A stretch of DNA of 64,000 nucleotides from Actinomycetales bacterium (GCA_015654475.1 JAATGV010000011.1:60045-124044), one strand, 5' to 3'; counted from the stretch's first letter, positions 53,421 through 63,336 are shown. The notes: generated by a model not told the origin, from the letters alone. Translations and numbers: made by a program.

Positions 53421-54071
53421 CTAGCGCGCGTCGTTCGGCTCCCGATACGTCCATGTCTTGTCGGCGTCCGTGATCGGGCGCAGAATGCGCGCCGGGCTGC
53501 CCGCCGCAACGACCATCGGCGGAATGTGCGATGTGACGACACTGCCCGCCCCGATGACCGAGCCGTGGCCGATGCGCACGCCAGGCAACACAATCGCCCC
53601 AGCGCCGATCCACACGTCATCTTCAATGTGCACGGCCGCAGTGAACTGGCCGCCGCCTTCGCGCAACTCGGGGTGCACCGGATGTCCGGTGGTCGTGATC
53701 GTCACGTTTGGCGCGAACATGACGCGGTCGCCCACAAAAACTTCGCCGTCATCCACCACAGTCAAACCGACGTTCGCGTACACGTCGCTGCCGAGGTGCA
53801 GGTTGTACCCGTACGCGACGCGCAACGGCTGTTCGATCCAGGTACCATCGCCGATCGTGCCGACCAGTTCGTGCAGCGTCGCGGCCCGACGTTCTGACTG
53901 GGTTGGGAGAGTGCTGTTGAACGCGAACTCCAGCTCCTTCGCATGCGCTCGGGCGGCCTCAAGCACGCGAAGGCTTTCGTCGGTCTCGCGGTAGAACTCT
54001 CGCTCGGGAATGTGTGGGCGCTCCGGTACTGCGTTGGGCGGTGTGGCTGAGTCGGGAGCGGCGCTGGTCAT
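53421..54071 (-). CDS. Maltose/galactoside O-acetyltransferase-like (left-handed beta-helix)
   Basis: 216 residues. The N-terminal Mac domain (MEREFYRETDESL-like: EREFYRETDESLRV) precedes hexapeptide repeats with the catalytic His in TTTGHPVHPELR and the C-terminal IGAGSVVTSHIPPMVVAAGSPARI. The family transfers acetyl from acetyl-CoA to a sugar hydroxyl. It stands alone, so the substrate is not indicated. ATG at 54071. Confidence 0.9.
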   Translation of the reverse strand: MTSAAPDSATPPNAVPERPHIPEREFYRETDESLRVLEAARAHAKELEFAFNSTLPTQSERRAATLHELVGTIGDGTWIEQPLRVAYGYNLHLGSDVYANVGLTVVDDGEVFVGDRVMFAPNVTITTTGHPVHPELREGGGQFTAAVHIEDDVWIGAGAIVLPGVRIGHGSVIGAGSVVTSHIPPMVVAAGSPARILRPITDADKTWTYREPNDAR

Positions 54072-54238
54072 CCCTTGATTTTATGTGATCGGGTGGATGT
54101 GAGCGCAGGCTCCCGGACCCTCGCTGGCCTTGTCGCGGGCTTGCTTATGCCTAAGACTCTTCCCGCGGGCGCTTGGCGTCTCATTTCGGCGCGCCGAGTT
54201 CTCTGGGCCGAAAATGCCCCGGCAGGACGCACGCAACG

Positions 54239-54278
54239 GCCGTCCGGCGGCAATGTGACGGCAATGCGGCCGGACGGC
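54239..54278 (-). terminator. Hairpin after copC
   Basis: GCCGTCCGGC (54239-54248) pairs perfectly with GCCGGACGGC (54269-54278), 40 bases past the copC stop on the minus strand. Confidence 0.5.
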
Positions 54279-54317
54279 TGCTGCGGTGAGCGCGGCTGCC
54301 GGGGGCGGTCGAGACCC

Positions 54318-54992
54318 TTACTCGTCGGTGTCTGAGCCTGATCCTGTCTTCCGTCTGCGCGTGAGGATGACAACCACGAGGGCTGCGATGACGACCACAA
54401 TGGCTCCCCCTGTCCAAAGTACGGCCGTCCCAGTGCTTGCGGTGTCGGTGCTGTCGACCGCTTCGTTGGAGGAGGAAACCTGTTCGGCGCTGTCATGCTC
54501 GCTTTCGCTGTCGTGCTCATCGGCGCTTTCGTGTTCGTCTGTGGCACCGGTCTCAGCGGAGGCGGTCGCGGAGACGGATGGTGTTGAGCTACCCGTTGAG
54601 GGAGCTTTCTCGTTGCTGACGGTGAACTCGATGGTGCCTTCGATGGGGTGCCCATCTTGTGAGACGACCCGCCAGGCGAGGGAATAGGCGCCTTCGGCTG
54701 CGGTCGCGGCGTCTGGCACTTCGGTGGACACTGTCGCGCCAGAGGTGGTCGGAGTGGTGGTTGTCACTGCGCTGCCGTCGTGGTCGGTCAGCTTGATGGT
54801 GGTGCCGATATCGAGCATCGCTTCGTTGAATTCGAGGGTGAGCGTGGCGGGCATTGCACTGATGACGCTGTTGTTTTCTGGGTTGCTGCCAGTGAGCGTG
54901 TCGTGCGCGAATGCCGGGGTCGTGGCGGCAAGCCATCCTCCTCCGGCGAGGGCCACGGCGGCCACTCCTGCCAGAACGCGTGAGTATTGCAT
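54318..54992 (-). CDS. copC: CopC-domain copper-binding membrane protein
   Basis: 224 residues. A signal peptide ends TTPAFA, followed directly by the copper-binding N-terminus AHDTLTGSNPENN. The CopC beta-barrel (about 29-125) ends with SQDGHPIEGTIEF. An acidic, His-containing linker (DEHESADEHDSESEHDS) leads to one C-terminal transmembrane segment (about 188-208) and a basic tail. It binds Cu(II) outside the membrane. The neighbouring His/Met-rich membrane protein supports a copper role. Confidence 0.9.
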   Translation of the reverse strand: MQYSRVLAGVAAVALAGGGWLAATTPAFAHDTLTGSNPENNSVISAMPATLTLEFNEAMLDIGTTIKLTDHDGSAVTTTTPTTSGATVSTEVPDAATAAEGAYSLAWRVVSQDGHPIEGTIEFTVSNEKAPSTGSSTPSVSATASAETGATDEHESADEHDSESEHDSAEQVSSSNEAVDSTDTASTGTAVLWTGGAIVVVIAALVVVILTRRRKTGSGSDTDE

Positions 54993-55241
54993 GTTTTTTC
55001 TCCTCGTCTAAGTTGTGTTTGCGTGCCCGTGTCGTGACTTTGCGACGATCCATTCTGGTGAATTGGATGAATCGGCGCTGAATCGTGGTTTGTGGATGCA
55101 GTCGTCGATTACCCGAACCTTTTGCAGGACGGGTTGGCTGACGGGAGCGACCCGACGATGAGGCGAACATCGACATGGGCAAAGAGTTTGTGCATGGTGG
55201 CTCGTCTCTTGCGTCCGACAACCTCGAGTGCTCTCGGGTTT

Positions 55242-55916
55242 CTAGGCGGGTGCGAGGCGGGCCGCTACTCGCGGAGGACCTCTCCGCCGCGAAGCGAGGT
55301 GAAGCTCAGAGACGTGGGCGGCCGCGACGCGCGCGGTGGCAGTCTTTTGGCGAACTGTTACAGGTAGGACTGTCCAAGCGATTCGTACGATTCGTGCGAC
55401 GAGTGGTTCGAGAACTGCCCGAAGGGCGGCTTCGCCATGGTAGAGAGCGGCGATGGTGAGTACTGCGGCGATGAGGTGCATGCTGATCATCGCTGGCGAC
55501 ATCATGAGCATGGAGTGAGAGATCGTTTGGCTCGACATGCTTTCGTGTGCAGCGAGCGCGTTCGACATTTGTTGTGTCGCATCGTGCGCGTGGCTGCTTA
55601 GCATCTGGATGTCGAGCTTTGAATCCGATCCGGCATGCGGTTGCATCTGGCTGGCGGAGGTTGTGCCGGAACCAAGTACCGTGAAGATGCCGTGGAAGAG
55701 GAGCTGGCTTATCCCGACCACGCCGCTGAGCCGGACGATGCTCAACTTTCGGCCGGCGAGCGGAATGCTGAAGCCTGTGGCAACGATGACTGTGCCGCCG
55801 ACGAGGAGGGGGTTGGGCGCGGCCCCGCCCGCCATGGTGTGTAGCGTAAGGGCGACGAGCGTTGTAACGGCGGCACCGACCGCGCCGCGTACGCTTCGCT
55901 GCACCCTCCAGGTCAT
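55242..55916 (-). CDS. His/Met-rich membrane protein, probable copper-associated
   Basis: 224 residues with about five membrane spans. An extracellular-looking middle segment (about 90-140) is full of His and Met (HAGSD, SSHAHD, HESMSS, HSMLMMSPAMISMH). Such residues bind copper, and the gene lies upstream of copC on the same strand, about 250 bases away. I do not recognise a named family; similar unnamed proteins accompany copC/ycnI genes in Actinobacteria. Confidence 0.65.
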   Translation of the reverse strand: MTWRVQRSVRGAVGAAVTTLVALTLHTMAGGAAPNPLLVGGTVIVATGFSIPLAGRKLSIVRLSGVVGISQLLFHGIFTVLGSGTTSASQMQPHAGSDSKLDIQMLSSHAHDATQQMSNALAAHESMSSQTISHSMLMMSPAMISMHLIAAVLTIAALYHGEAALRAVLEPLVARIVRIAWTVLPVTVRQKTATARVAAAHVSELHLASRRRGPPRVAARLAPA

Positions 55917-55937
55917 CGCCCCATTCTCTCATGCGCG

Positions 55938-56213
55938 CTGGAGCTAAAAGCGAACCGCAGGTTCGCCGCGACGCCAGCGCCGTTGAGCAGCGGAGCTGCT
56001 TGACGGGTTTGCAGGTTTGCGTTGTTCTGGTTTTTCTGAATTTGTGGGGTTGGTTGCTGGAGTTATGAGCGAACCGCAGGTTCGCCGCGACGCCAGCGCC
56101 GTTGAGCAGCGGAGCTGCTTGACGGGTTTGCAGGTTTGCGTTGTTCTGGTTTTTCTGAATTTGTGGGGTTGGTTGCTGGAGCTAAAAGCGAACCGCAGGT
56201 TCGCCGCGACGCC
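55938..56213. repeat. 119-bp tandem repeat (2.3 copies)
   Basis: Copies at 55938-56056, 56057-56175 and a partial third at 56176-56213. They are nearly identical (GAGCTAAAAGCG against GAGTTATGAGCG near the start). Each unit contains the small hairpin GCGAAC-CGCAG-GTTCGC and AGCAGCGGAGCTGCT. Confidence 0.95.
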
Positions 56214-56264
56214 GGAAACGGCACCTTTAGGCAGAAAAGCCGTCAACGGTGATATTCTGTGGCG

Positions 56265-56315
56265 ATGACGTTCGCTGGTCTGCTTCTTCGCAGCCGCGGC
56301 GGGTTCTCGTTCTAG
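56265..56315 (+). CDS. Leucine leader peptide of the leuCD operon
   Basis: A 16-residue [19 protein letters not shown], with three consecutive Leu codons (CTG CTT CTT, 56280-56288). TATTCT at 56253-56258 could be the -10 of a leaderless transcript beginning at or near the ATG. Its stop lies in the loop of the following hairpin. The arrangement matches ribosome-mediated attenuation known for actinobacterial leu/ilv operons; the gene itself is predicted here. Confidence 0.75.
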   Translation: MTFAGLLLRSRGGFSF

Positions 56316-56337
56316 GGCATCCCCGCCGCGGGTTTTG
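56294..56337 (+). terminator. Attenuator hairpin before leuC
   Basis: CCGCGGCGGG (56294-56303) pairs perfectly with CCCGCCGCGG (56322-56331), followed by GTTTTGTTG. A ribosome stalled on the Leu codons just upstream would cover the left arm and prevent termination, allowing leuC transcription when leucine is scarce. Confidence 0.75.
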
Positions 56338-56380
56338 TTGTGCCCTGCACACCCGAACGAAAGATCAAGGCATCCTGCTG

Positions 56381-57817
56381 ATGTATACCGAAGAATCCGC
56401 TCCCCGCACTCTCGCAGAAAAGGTCTGGAACGACCATGTCGTCGTCAGGGGGGAGAATGGCGAGCCGGACCTCATCTATATCGACCTGCACCTTCTTCAT
56501 GAGGTGACGAGTCCGCAAGCTTTCGATGGTCTGCGCGCGGCCGGTCGTGGCTTGCGGAGACTCGACCAGACTATTGCGACCGAGGACCATAACACCCCGA
56601 CCCTTGACATCGACCGACCGATCGCTGACCCGACAAGTCGCACTCAGATCCAGGCGCTGCGTACGAATGCGGCAGAGTTCGGGGTGCGGCTGCATTCTCT
56701 TGGTGATGCCGAGCAGGGCATCGTGCATGTGGTCGGCCCTCAGCTCGGATTGACGATGCCAGGCATCACGGTTGTGTGCGGTGACTCGCATACATCCACT
56801 CATGGAGCGTTTGGCGCTATCGGGTTGGGCATCGGCACAAGCGAGGTCGAGCATGTGATGGCGACTCAGACGCTTCCGCTTAAACCGTTCAAGACGATGG
56901 CGATCAATGTGGATGGCATTTTGCGTCCGGGCGTGACGGCGAAGGACATCATTCTTGCGGTGATCGCGAAGATCGGCACGGGCGGTGGGCAGGGCTACAT
57001 TCTCGAATACCGCGGCAGCGCGATCCGCGCCCTTTCCATGGAGGGACGGATGACGATCTGCAACATGTCGATCGAGGCAGGGGCGAGGGCAGGCATGGTT
57101 GCGCCGGACGAGACGACGTTCGCCTACGTGAAGGACAAACCCCATGCGCCGCGCGGCGCCGATTGGGACGAGGCTGTGGCGTATTGGCGAACCCTGCCTA
57201 CGGATGATGGTGCCCGGTTCGATCGCGAAATCACTATCAATGCCGATGAACTCGAACCCTTTGTCACGTGGGGCACAAACCCCGGGCAGGGTATCGCTCT
57301 TTCTGAAAACGTGCCGGATCCGGACGATTTCGCCGATGAGAACGACCGTGCCGCCGCCCGCCGGGCTCTCGAATACATGGATCTGACTCCCGGCACTCCG
57401 ATGAAGGACATCCCTGTGGATGCGGTGTTCATGGGGTCGTGCACGAACAGCCGTATCGAAGACCTGCGGGCTTTCGCATCCATCATCAAGGGCAAGACGA
57501 AGGCCGAGAGCGTTCGGGTGATGGTTGTGCCGGGCTCCGCCAAGGTGCGGTTGCAGGCCGAAGCTGAGGGAATTGACAAGATCGTCGAGGATTTTGGCGC
57601 AGAGTGGCGGTTTGCTGGCTGTTCGATGTGCTTGGGCATGAATCCTGATCAACTGGCACCGGGCGAGCGTTGCGCGTCGACGAGCAACCGCAATTTCGAG
57701 GGTCGTCAGGGTAAGGGGGGACGCACTCACTTGGTCTCGCCGCTCGTTGCCGCGGCGACTGCCATCCGCGGAAGGCTGTCCAGTTTGTCCGATGTGGCCG
57801 AGGAGGTCATGGCCTGA
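56381..57817 (+). CDS. leuC: 3-isopropylmalate dehydratase large subunit
   Basis: A 478-residue aconitase-family 4Fe-4S enzyme isomerising isopropylmalate in leucine synthesis. Start at ATG 56381 ([16 protein letters not shown]), the family N-terminus. Cluster cysteines are in [13 protein letters not shown] and [24 protein letters not shown] is conserved. The stop overlaps the leuD start by one base (TGATG). Confidence 0.97.
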   Translation: MYTEESAPRTLAEKVWNDHVVVRGENGEPDLIYIDLHLLHEVTSPQAFDGLRAAGRGLRRLDQTIATEDHNTPTLDIDRPIADPTSRTQIQALRTNAAEFGVRLHSLGDAEQGIVHVVGPQLGLTMPGITVVCGDSHTSTHGAFGAIGLGIGTSEVEHVMATQTLPLKPFKTMAINVDGILRPGVTAKDIILAVIAKIGTGGGQGYILEYRGSAIRALSMEGRMTICNMSIEAGARAGMVAPDETTFAYVKDKPHAPRGADWDEAVAYWRTLPTDDGARFDREITINADELEPFVTWGTNPGQGIALSENVPDPDDFADENDRAAARRALEYMDLTPGTPMKDIPVDAVFMGSCTNSRIEDLRAFASIIKGKTKAESVRVMVVPGSAKVRLQAEAEGIDKIVEDFGAEWRFAGCSMCLGMNPDQLAPGERCASTSNRNFEGRQGKGGRTHLVSPLVAAATAIRGRLSSLSDVAEEVMA

Positions 57818-58428
57818 TGGAAAAGTTCACTACAGTGACCGGCGTTGGGGTTCCGCTCAAGCGGTCCAATGTCGATACGGATCAGATCATCCCGGCGGTG
57901 TATCTGAAGCGCATCACGAAGACGGGCTTCGACGATGCCTTGTTCGCGGCGTGGCGCAAGGATCCCGATTTCGTGCTCAACGACCCGTTGTATAAGAGCG
58001 GCACCATTTTGGTTGCCGGACCAGATTTCGGCACGGGGTCGAGTCGCGAGCATGCGGTGTGGGCTTTGCGCGACTATGGCTTCAAGGTGGTGATCTCACC
58101 GCGTTTTGCCGACATTTTTGCCGGCAATTCGGGAAAACAGGGGCTGGTCGCTGCCAAGGTTCCGGAGCCGAATGTCGAACGGCTGTGGGAGTTGATGGAT
58201 GCTAGCCCCGGGCTTGAACTGACGGTAAGCCTTGAGGACTGCACCATAGTTGCCGGTGGTGAGACTTTTGCTTTCGACATCGACGAATACACGCGTTGGC
58301 GCCTGCGTGAGGGGCTTGACGACATCTCGTTGACCTTGCGCAATGAGGACGCAATCACGCAATTCGAGGCGCGGCGCGCCGGATGGCTGCCCAAGACTCT
58401 GCCGATTGCCTCGACGGTGGCAGAATGA
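57817..58428 (+). CDS. leuD: 3-isopropylmalate dehydratase small subunit
   Basis: A 203-residue swivel domain partner of LeuC. It has [15 protein letters not shown], the substrate loop [13 protein letters not shown] and [17 protein letters not shown]. It overlaps leuC by one base and murA by four (ATGA), so one message is likely. Confidence 0.97.
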   Translation: MEKFTTVTGVGVPLKRSNVDTDQIIPAVYLKRITKTGFDDALFAAWRKDPDFVLNDPLYKSGTILVAGPDFGTGSSREHAVWALRDYGFKVVISPRFADIFAGNSGKQGLVAAKVPEPNVERLWELMDASPGLELTVSLEDCTIVAGGETFAFDIDEYTRWRLREGLDDISLTLRNEDAITQFEARRAGWLPKTLPIASTVAE

Positions 58429-59798
58429 GTGGAATGATTTACCAGCAAGAGGCCACAGGCCTTTCTTCCCCGCGACGTCACGTTGATCGCATGCGCATCA
58501 ACGGTGGCAAGGCTTTGTCTGGCCGCATCGAGCTCAAGGGCGCGAAGAATTTGGTCACCAAGGCGATGGTTGCGTCTTTGCTCGGCGATGGCGTCAGCGT
58601 GCTGCGCGATGTGCCGGATATCAGCGATGTCGAGGTAGTCTCAGGACTTCTCGAATTGCATGGTGTCTCGATTACTGCCGGCACCGAGCCGGGCGAGATG
58701 ATTCTTGATCCAAGCCGTGTCGAGCTTGCCCATATGGCCGAGATAAACGCGTACGCGGGCGATTCCCGCATCCCCATTCTGTTCTGTGGCCCTCTGCTGC
58801 ATCGTCTCGGCGAGGCGTTCATCCCAGATCTGGGTGGTTGCCGTATTGGCAGCCGGCCGATTGATTTCCACCTGGATGCGTTGCGCAATTTCGGTGCGCG
58901 GGTCGAGAAGTTGCCTGAGGGCATTCGCATGACGGCGCCTGAGCGCTTGCATGGTGCAAAGATCGAGCTCAAGTATCCCAGTGTCGGCACCACGGAGCAG
59001 GTTCTTCTTACCGCCGTGCGGGCCGAGGGAACCACAGAGCTTAAGGGCGCGGCAATCGAGCCGGAGATCATGGACCTCATCGCTATCTTGCAGAAGATGG
59101 GGGCCATCATTTCGGTGGATACCGACAGGGTGATCCGTATCGAGGGCGTCGACCGGTTGTCCGGTTACAGTCATCGTGCGTTGTTCGACCGTAATGAGGC
59201 GGCATCCTGGGCTGCGGCCGCGTTGGCGACGGAGGGTGACATTTTTGTTGGCGGAGCTCTTCAGAAGGACATGACGACCTTCCTGAACGTGTATCGCAAG
59301 GTGGGCGGGGCGTTCGATATCGCCGACGACGGCATCCGGTTCTACCATCCGGGTCATGCGCTCAAGTCGGTTGTCATCGAAACGGATGTACATCCCGGGT
59401 TCATGACCGACTGGCAGCAGCCATTGGTCGTGGCATTGACCCGCGCCGAGGGCATTTCGATTGTGCACGAGACGGTGTATGAGAACCGCTTCGGATTCAC
59501 TGACGCACTCGTCAAGATGGGCGCGCAGATCCAGCTGTACCGTGAGTGCCTTGGCGGGCATCCCTGCCGATTCGGCCAGCGCAATTTTCAGCATTCCGCG
59601 GTGATTTCCGGGCCGACTGAGTTGCATGGGGCCGATGTGGTCGTCCCTGACCTGCGCGGAGGCTTTTCGCACTTTGTTGCGGCGCTCGCTGCTGAGGGAA
59701 CATCGAATATCAGCAACGTTGGCATCATCAGCCGCGGTTACGAGCATTTCATCGGCAAGCTCGACCAGCTTGGGGCCGACTTCGACGTCACGGCTTAG
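58425..59798 (+). CDS. murA: UDP-N-acetylglucosamine 1-carboxyvinyltransferase
   Basis: A 457-residue EPT-family enzyme for the first committed step of peptidoglycan synthesis. Start at ATG 58425, overlapping leuD. The substrate motif [15 protein letters not shown] and the catalytic loop [11 protein letters not shown], with the fosfomycin-target Cys, are present. It is about 35 residues longer than E. coli MurA, mainly at the N-terminus ([18 protein letters not shown]), as in related actinomycetes. Confidence 0.95.
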   Translation: MSGMIYQQEATGLSSPRRHVDRMRINGGKALSGRIELKGAKNLVTKAMVASLLGDGVSVLRDVPDISDVEVVSGLLELHGVSITAGTEPGEMILDPSRVELAHMAEINAYAGDSRIPILFCGPLLHRLGEAFIPDLGGCRIGSRPIDFHLDALRNFGARVEKLPEGIRMTAPERLHGAKIELKYPSVGTTEQVLLTAVRAEGTTELKGAAIEPEIMDLIAILQKMGAIISVDTDRVIRIEGVDRLSGYSHRALFDRNEAASWAAAALATEGDIFVGGALQKDMTTFLNVYRKVGGAFDIADDGIRFYHPGHALKSVVIETDVHPGFMTDWQQPLVVALTRAEGISIVHETVYENRFGFTDALVKMGAQIQLYRECLGGHPCRFGQRNFQHSAVISGPTELHGADVVVPDLRGGFSHFVAALAAEGTSNISNVGIISRGYEHFIGKLDQLGADFDVTA

Positions 59799-59821
59799 CC
59801 AGAAGCCGGTCGAGGATCGTT

Positions 59822-60625
59822 GTGGCGACGTCTAGCTCTCGGGGCGATAGAACTTGGGTGATGCGGGCTCTTGCGCTCGTTGTCTACCCGATTTTGGGAT
59901 TCATGGCACGGATTCGGATCCATGGTGCCGAGAATATGCCTCGGACCGGCCCGGTCATCGCCGTGCCCAATCACATTACCGAGATCGACCCGATCATTAT
60001 CGCTCTTGTCGTCTACCGGCTTCGGCGTGGGCCCCACTTTTTGGCGAAGAAGGCGCTGTTCCAGGTGCCGATTATTGGCAAGTTGTTGAAGGCTTCGGGC
60101 CAGATTCCCGTTGAACGCGAGGGCGGGGGTGGCATGGCGATGCGAGATTCTGAGAAGGTCCTTCACAATGGCGGGGTCATCATTGTGTATCCCGAAGCCA
60201 CACTGACTCGCGATCCGGACCTGTGGCCTATGGTCGGTCGCACCGGTGCCGCGCGTATGGCGTCCGAGAACGATGCGCCCATCATCCCGATCGCACATTG
60301 GGGAACTCAGAATCTGCTTGGTCGTTACGAGAAGAAGTTGCATTGGTGGCTGCCGCGCACTCGCATCGATGTGCAGGTGGGTGAGCCGATCGAGATCGGT
60401 GAGATGCTGCCGATCGATTTCAATGCTCCGGGAGCACGGCATACCCCTCATGCTCTTGACGCAGCGACCGATACGATCATGCATGGCGTGACTGCCGAGT
60501 TGGAGAAACTTCGCGGCCCCAAGCCGAGCCCTGAATTATGGGCGGATCGAACAGTGCCGAAGTCGACGTTGACCCCGCGCGGTGTCAGTGCTGAGAAGGT
60601 CGGCTCAGAAAAGGATAATCTGTGA
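59822..60625 (+). CDS. plsC: 1-acyl-sn-glycerol-3-phosphate acyltransferase
   Basis: A 267-residue membrane-associated acyltransferase. Motif I is PNHITEID (NHx4D), and motif III is YPEATLTRDPD, where the usual PEGT reads PEAT. GTG at 59822. It makes phosphatidic acid. The stop overlaps the gpsA start (GTGA), linking two steps of glycerolipid synthesis. Confidence 0.92.
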   Translation: MATSSSRGDRTWVMRALALVVYPILGFMARIRIHGAENMPRTGPVIAVPNHITEIDPIIIALVVYRLRRGPHFLAKKALFQVPIIGKLLKASGQIPVEREGGGGMAMRDSEKVLHNGGVIIVYPEATLTRDPDLWPMVGRTGAARMASENDAPIIPIAHWGTQNLLGRYEKKLHWWLPRTRIDVQVGEPIEIGEMLPIDFNAPGARHTPHALDAATDTIMHGVTAELEKLRGPKPSPELWADRTVPKSTLTPRGVSAEKVGSEKDNL

Positions 60626-61623
60626 CATCGATCGCCGTCATAGGCGCAGGAAGTTGGGGAACCACTTTTGCAAAGGTGCTGGCCCACGCAGGATCTGATG
60701 TGCAGATGTGGTCTCGGCGGTCTGAGGTCTCGGAAGAGATCAACTCGTTGAACATGAACACTGACTACCTGCCGGAGATCATGCTGCCGCAGGCAGTAAC
60801 CGCGACATCCGACATCGCCGAGGCGGTCGCAGGGAAGTCGGCAATTTTTCTCGCTCTGCCGAGTCAGGAGTTGCGAGCCAACCTGCGTGCCTTCGGCGAT
60901 TATCTGCCGCGTGAAGCGGTGCTTGTGAGCCTGATCAAGGGCGTCGAAAAGGGCACTAACATGCGCATGAGTAGCGTGATCGCTGAGGAGATTGGTTGGC
61001 CTGCATCACAAATTGCTGTTGTCAGTGGGCCAAACATCGCTCTTGAGATAGCACGCGAAGAGCCGAGCGCCGCAGTCGTTTCGTGCGTCGACCCTGAGGT
61101 CGCGGCGCGAATCGCGGGCCTGAGCACGAATGACTATTTCACGGCTTTCACGAACACGGATGTGATCGGCACGGAGTTCGGAGGCACCCTCAAGAATCTG
61201 GTTGCTGTCGCGGTAGGCATTGTGCACGGGGTGGGCTATGGGGAGAACACGAAAGCATCCATCATCACCCGGGGTCTTGCCGAAATCACCCGTTTTGCCG
61301 TGGCATTCGGCGCGGCTCCCGAGACGATGACCGGCCTCGCCGGCCTTGGCGATTTGATCGCCACCTGTGAGTCGCCGCTGTCACGCAATCACACTGCGGG
61401 GCGACTGCTCGGTGAGGGAAAGCCTCTTGCCGAGGTGATCGATCGTATGCAGCAGCTTGCCGAGGGCCTCAGCTCGGTGCACCCGGTGCTTGCGCTTGCG
61501 GCCGAGCGCGGCGTGGATATGCCTATCGTGCGCCAAGTCGCGGAGGTGCTTGAAGGTAGGATGGAGCCGCAGTACATAGCCCCGCATCTGACGTCCCAGA
61601 GTGACGCGCCGCAAGGCGAGTAG
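60622..61623 (+). CDS. gpsA: Glycerol-3-phosphate dehydrogenase [NAD(P)+]
   Basis: 333 residues. The Rossmann motif is VIGAGSWGTTFAKVLA; the conserved SGPNIALEIA, catalytic Lys in GTLKNLVAVAVG and GLAGLGDLIATC are intact. It supplies sn-glycerol 3-phosphate for PlsB/PlsC. GTG start at 60622 within the plsC stop. Confidence 0.97.
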   Translation: MTSIAVIGAGSWGTTFAKVLAHAGSDVQMWSRRSEVSEEINSLNMNTDYLPEIMLPQAVTATSDIAEAVAGKSAIFLALPSQELRANLRAFGDYLPREAVLVSLIKGVEKGTNMRMSSVIAEEIGWPASQIAVVSGPNIALEIAREEPSAAVVSCVDPEVAARIAGLSTNDYFTAFTNTDVIGTEFGGTLKNLVAVAVGIVHGVGYGENTKASIITRGLAEITRFAVAFGAAPETMTGLAGLGDLIATCESPLSRNHTAGRLLGEGKPLAEVIDRMQQLAEGLSSVHPVLALAAERGVDMPIVRQVAEVLEGRMEPQYIAPHLTSQSDAPQGE

Positions 61624-61652
61624 CGAGTCGCGGGTAGATCGAGGGAGTCTTC

Positions 61653-62765
61653 GTGAGCGTTACCTTGCAACCCGGCGGACAACCTAAGATTGTGGTCGCA
61701 TTGCTGTTTGGCGGACGCTCTAGCGAACACGAGATCAGCTGTGTCACGGCGGGAGCCGTGCTTTCTGCAATCGATCGCACCCGTTTCGCGGTGGTGCCGA
61801 TCGGCATCACCAAAGAGGGCAAATTCGTGCTCCAGAAGGATGACCCGGCTGCCTTGGCTTTGGATCCATCCGCCATGCCTCAGGTCTCTGACAACGGCCC
61901 TGAGGTGCTGTGGCCGGCGCATAACGGTTCGCGTATGTTTCGTGCGATCGAGGCTGACAACCGGATCGCTGACCTCGCTGAAATCGACGTTGTATTCCCT
62001 TTACTGCATGGGAGGTGGGGGGAGGACGGCACCCTTCAGGGGCTGATCGAGCTGTTCGGGATCCCCTATGTCGGCGACGGGGTGCTTGCCTCGTCGGTAA
62101 GCATGGACAAGGCGTTCACGAAGACGGTGCTTTCGGCCGCAGACATTCAGGTATCTCCTTCGGTGACGGTGACGCGCTGGCAGTGGGACGCAGATCAGGC
62201 TGCTGTGCGTGGCAGGGCGAATGATCTGGGGTTGCCCCTGTTCGTGAAGCCAGCGCGTGCAGGATCGAGTGTCGGGGTGTCGAAGGTGACATCCCTTGAT
62301 GGCCTCGGGGACGCGCTTGAGGCTGCGTTCGGTGAGGACGCAAAGGTGTTGATTGAGAAGGCCGTGGTCGGTCGAGAGGTTGAGTGCGGCGTGCTCGGCG
62401 GGCATGATCATGCGGCACCGAGGATCTCGGTGGCAGGCGAGATCACCGTGTCTGGCCGTGACTTTTACGATTATGAGGCCAAGTATCTGGACGAGTCGTC
62501 GACCACATTGAGCGTTCCGGCCGACCTGAGTGACGAGCAGCTTGCTCAGATGCAGCGGATTGCGGCAGACGCATTTGTCGCGTTGGATGGCGCGGGGCTT
62601 GCTCGCGTTGACTTTTTTCTGACCGAGTCGGGGTTCGTGGTCAACGAGGTCAATACGATGCCCGGGTTCACGCCGGTGTCGATGTTTCCGCGGGTGTGGC
62701 AGGCAAGCGGGTTGACGTATTCCGAGCTACTCACCGACCTGATAGAGCTTGCCCTCGAACGCTGA
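61653..62765 (+). CDS. ddl: D-alanine--D-alanine ligase
   Basis: A 370-residue ATP-grasp enzyme joining two D-Ala for peptidoglycan. It has LLFGGRSSEHEIS, PLLHGRWGEDG, VKPARAGSSVGVS, DYEAKYL and NEVNTMPGFTPVSMFP. The Tyr and omega-loop of D-Ala-specific enzymes are kept, so it is not a D-lactate type. GTG at 61653. Confidence 0.96.
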   Translation: MSVTLQPGGQPKIVVALLFGGRSSEHEISCVTAGAVLSAIDRTRFAVVPIGITKEGKFVLQKDDPAALALDPSAMPQVSDNGPEVLWPAHNGSRMFRAIEADNRIADLAEIDVVFPLLHGRWGEDGTLQGLIELFGIPYVGDGVLASSVSMDKAFTKTVLSAADIQVSPSVTVTRWQWDADQAAVRGRANDLGLPLFVKPARAGSSVGVSKVTSLDGLGDALEAAFGEDAKVLIEKAVVGREVECGVLGGHDHAAPRISVAGEITVSGRDFYDYEAKYLDESSTTLSVPADLSDEQLAQMQRIAADAFVALDGAGLARVDFFLTESGFVVNEVNTMPGFTPVSMFPRVWQASGLTYSELLTDLIELALER

Positions 62766-62796
62766 GAGGCGTGCGGAGATGCAGGCCGCAAGCCAG

Positions 62797-63336
62797 CTAG
62801 TTCGATGTGCCTGTGCCTGTGCCTGTGCTTGGAGTTGTGGCCTGGGTGGACGCTGACGCAGCAAAGCTCGATGCGTCGTCGTATGACACGCATCCGCTAT
62901 CCACAGGAACAGCCCCGACCGCTGCGGCAAGCCCAGTAAGCACCACCTCACCGGACGCTCGAGATGAGTCGATGATGACCTCGGTTGCAGGGACGCGGCC
63001 AAACGTCGTGAAGATGTAATTGGGTGCGTCGGTCGAATCGACGAGCCAGTCGATGCCATCCACTCGCAGGCAGGTCTGCGTGGTCGGGCCGGGGGGAGTG
63101 ACGCCGCAGCGCAAAATCACGGCAGACGGGTCGCCCCACGCTCCGGTCGCCTGAGCATCCGTGCGCCGCAACTCGAGGCCCTCGCCGAGCTCGGACGGCA
63201 GCCTCACAGTGATCGATGCGCATGACGGGTCATTGGCGCTTGCCGCGGGCGACAGGGTGACCGTGCCCGCGCACCCTGTCAGAGCAAGTACAAGTGCTAC
63301 GGCAGCCGCGACGGCGAGGCGAACTCGGCTGTGCAT
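62797..63336 (-). CDS. DUF3515 lipoprotein
   Basis: 179 residues from ATG 63336 (MHSRVRLAVAA), with AAAGG upstream. The lipobox is LTGC. The mature part has the family pattern CASITVRLPSEL, WGDPSAVILRCGV, CLRVDGIDWL and FTTFGRVPATEVIID. DUF3515 proteins follow ddl in many Actinobacteria; the function is unknown. The C-terminus is Ser/Thr-rich. It is convergent with ddl here and follows rsmD on the same strand. Confidence 0.88.
   Translation of the reverse strand: MHSRVRLAVAAAVALVLALTGCAGTVTLSPAASANDPSCASITVRLPSELGEGLELRRTDAQATGAWGDPSAVILRCGVTPPGPTTQTCLRVDGIDWLVDSTDAPNYIFTTFGRVPATEVIIDSSRASGEVVLTGLAAAVGAVPVDSGCVSYDDASSFAASASTQATTPSTGTGTGTSN

Larger units (their letters stand above)
55917..56380. 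other. Divergent regulatory region before leuC
   Basis: About 460 bases between the copper membrane protein gene and leuC. It holds 2.3 copies of a 119-bp tandem repeat and then a leader peptide with an attenuator. No other gene is seen. Confidence 0.7.

Noticed and set aside
53165..53626. 153-codon frame over the repeat cluster and acetyltransferase end
   Set aside because: It spans the repeat and reads the acetyltransferase gene out of frame.
54589..55221. 210-codon frame overlapping copC on the same strand
   Set aside because: Out-of-frame reading of copC, very Arg-rich; copC itself has clear motifs.
56312..57730. 472-codon open frame antisense to leuC
   Set aside because: High GC at third codon positions opens antisense frames; the translation is Arg/His-rich with no domain, while the plus-strand leuC is certain. 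The same applies to long antisense frames at 1286-2215, 22784-23878, 33778-35148 and 58641-59747.
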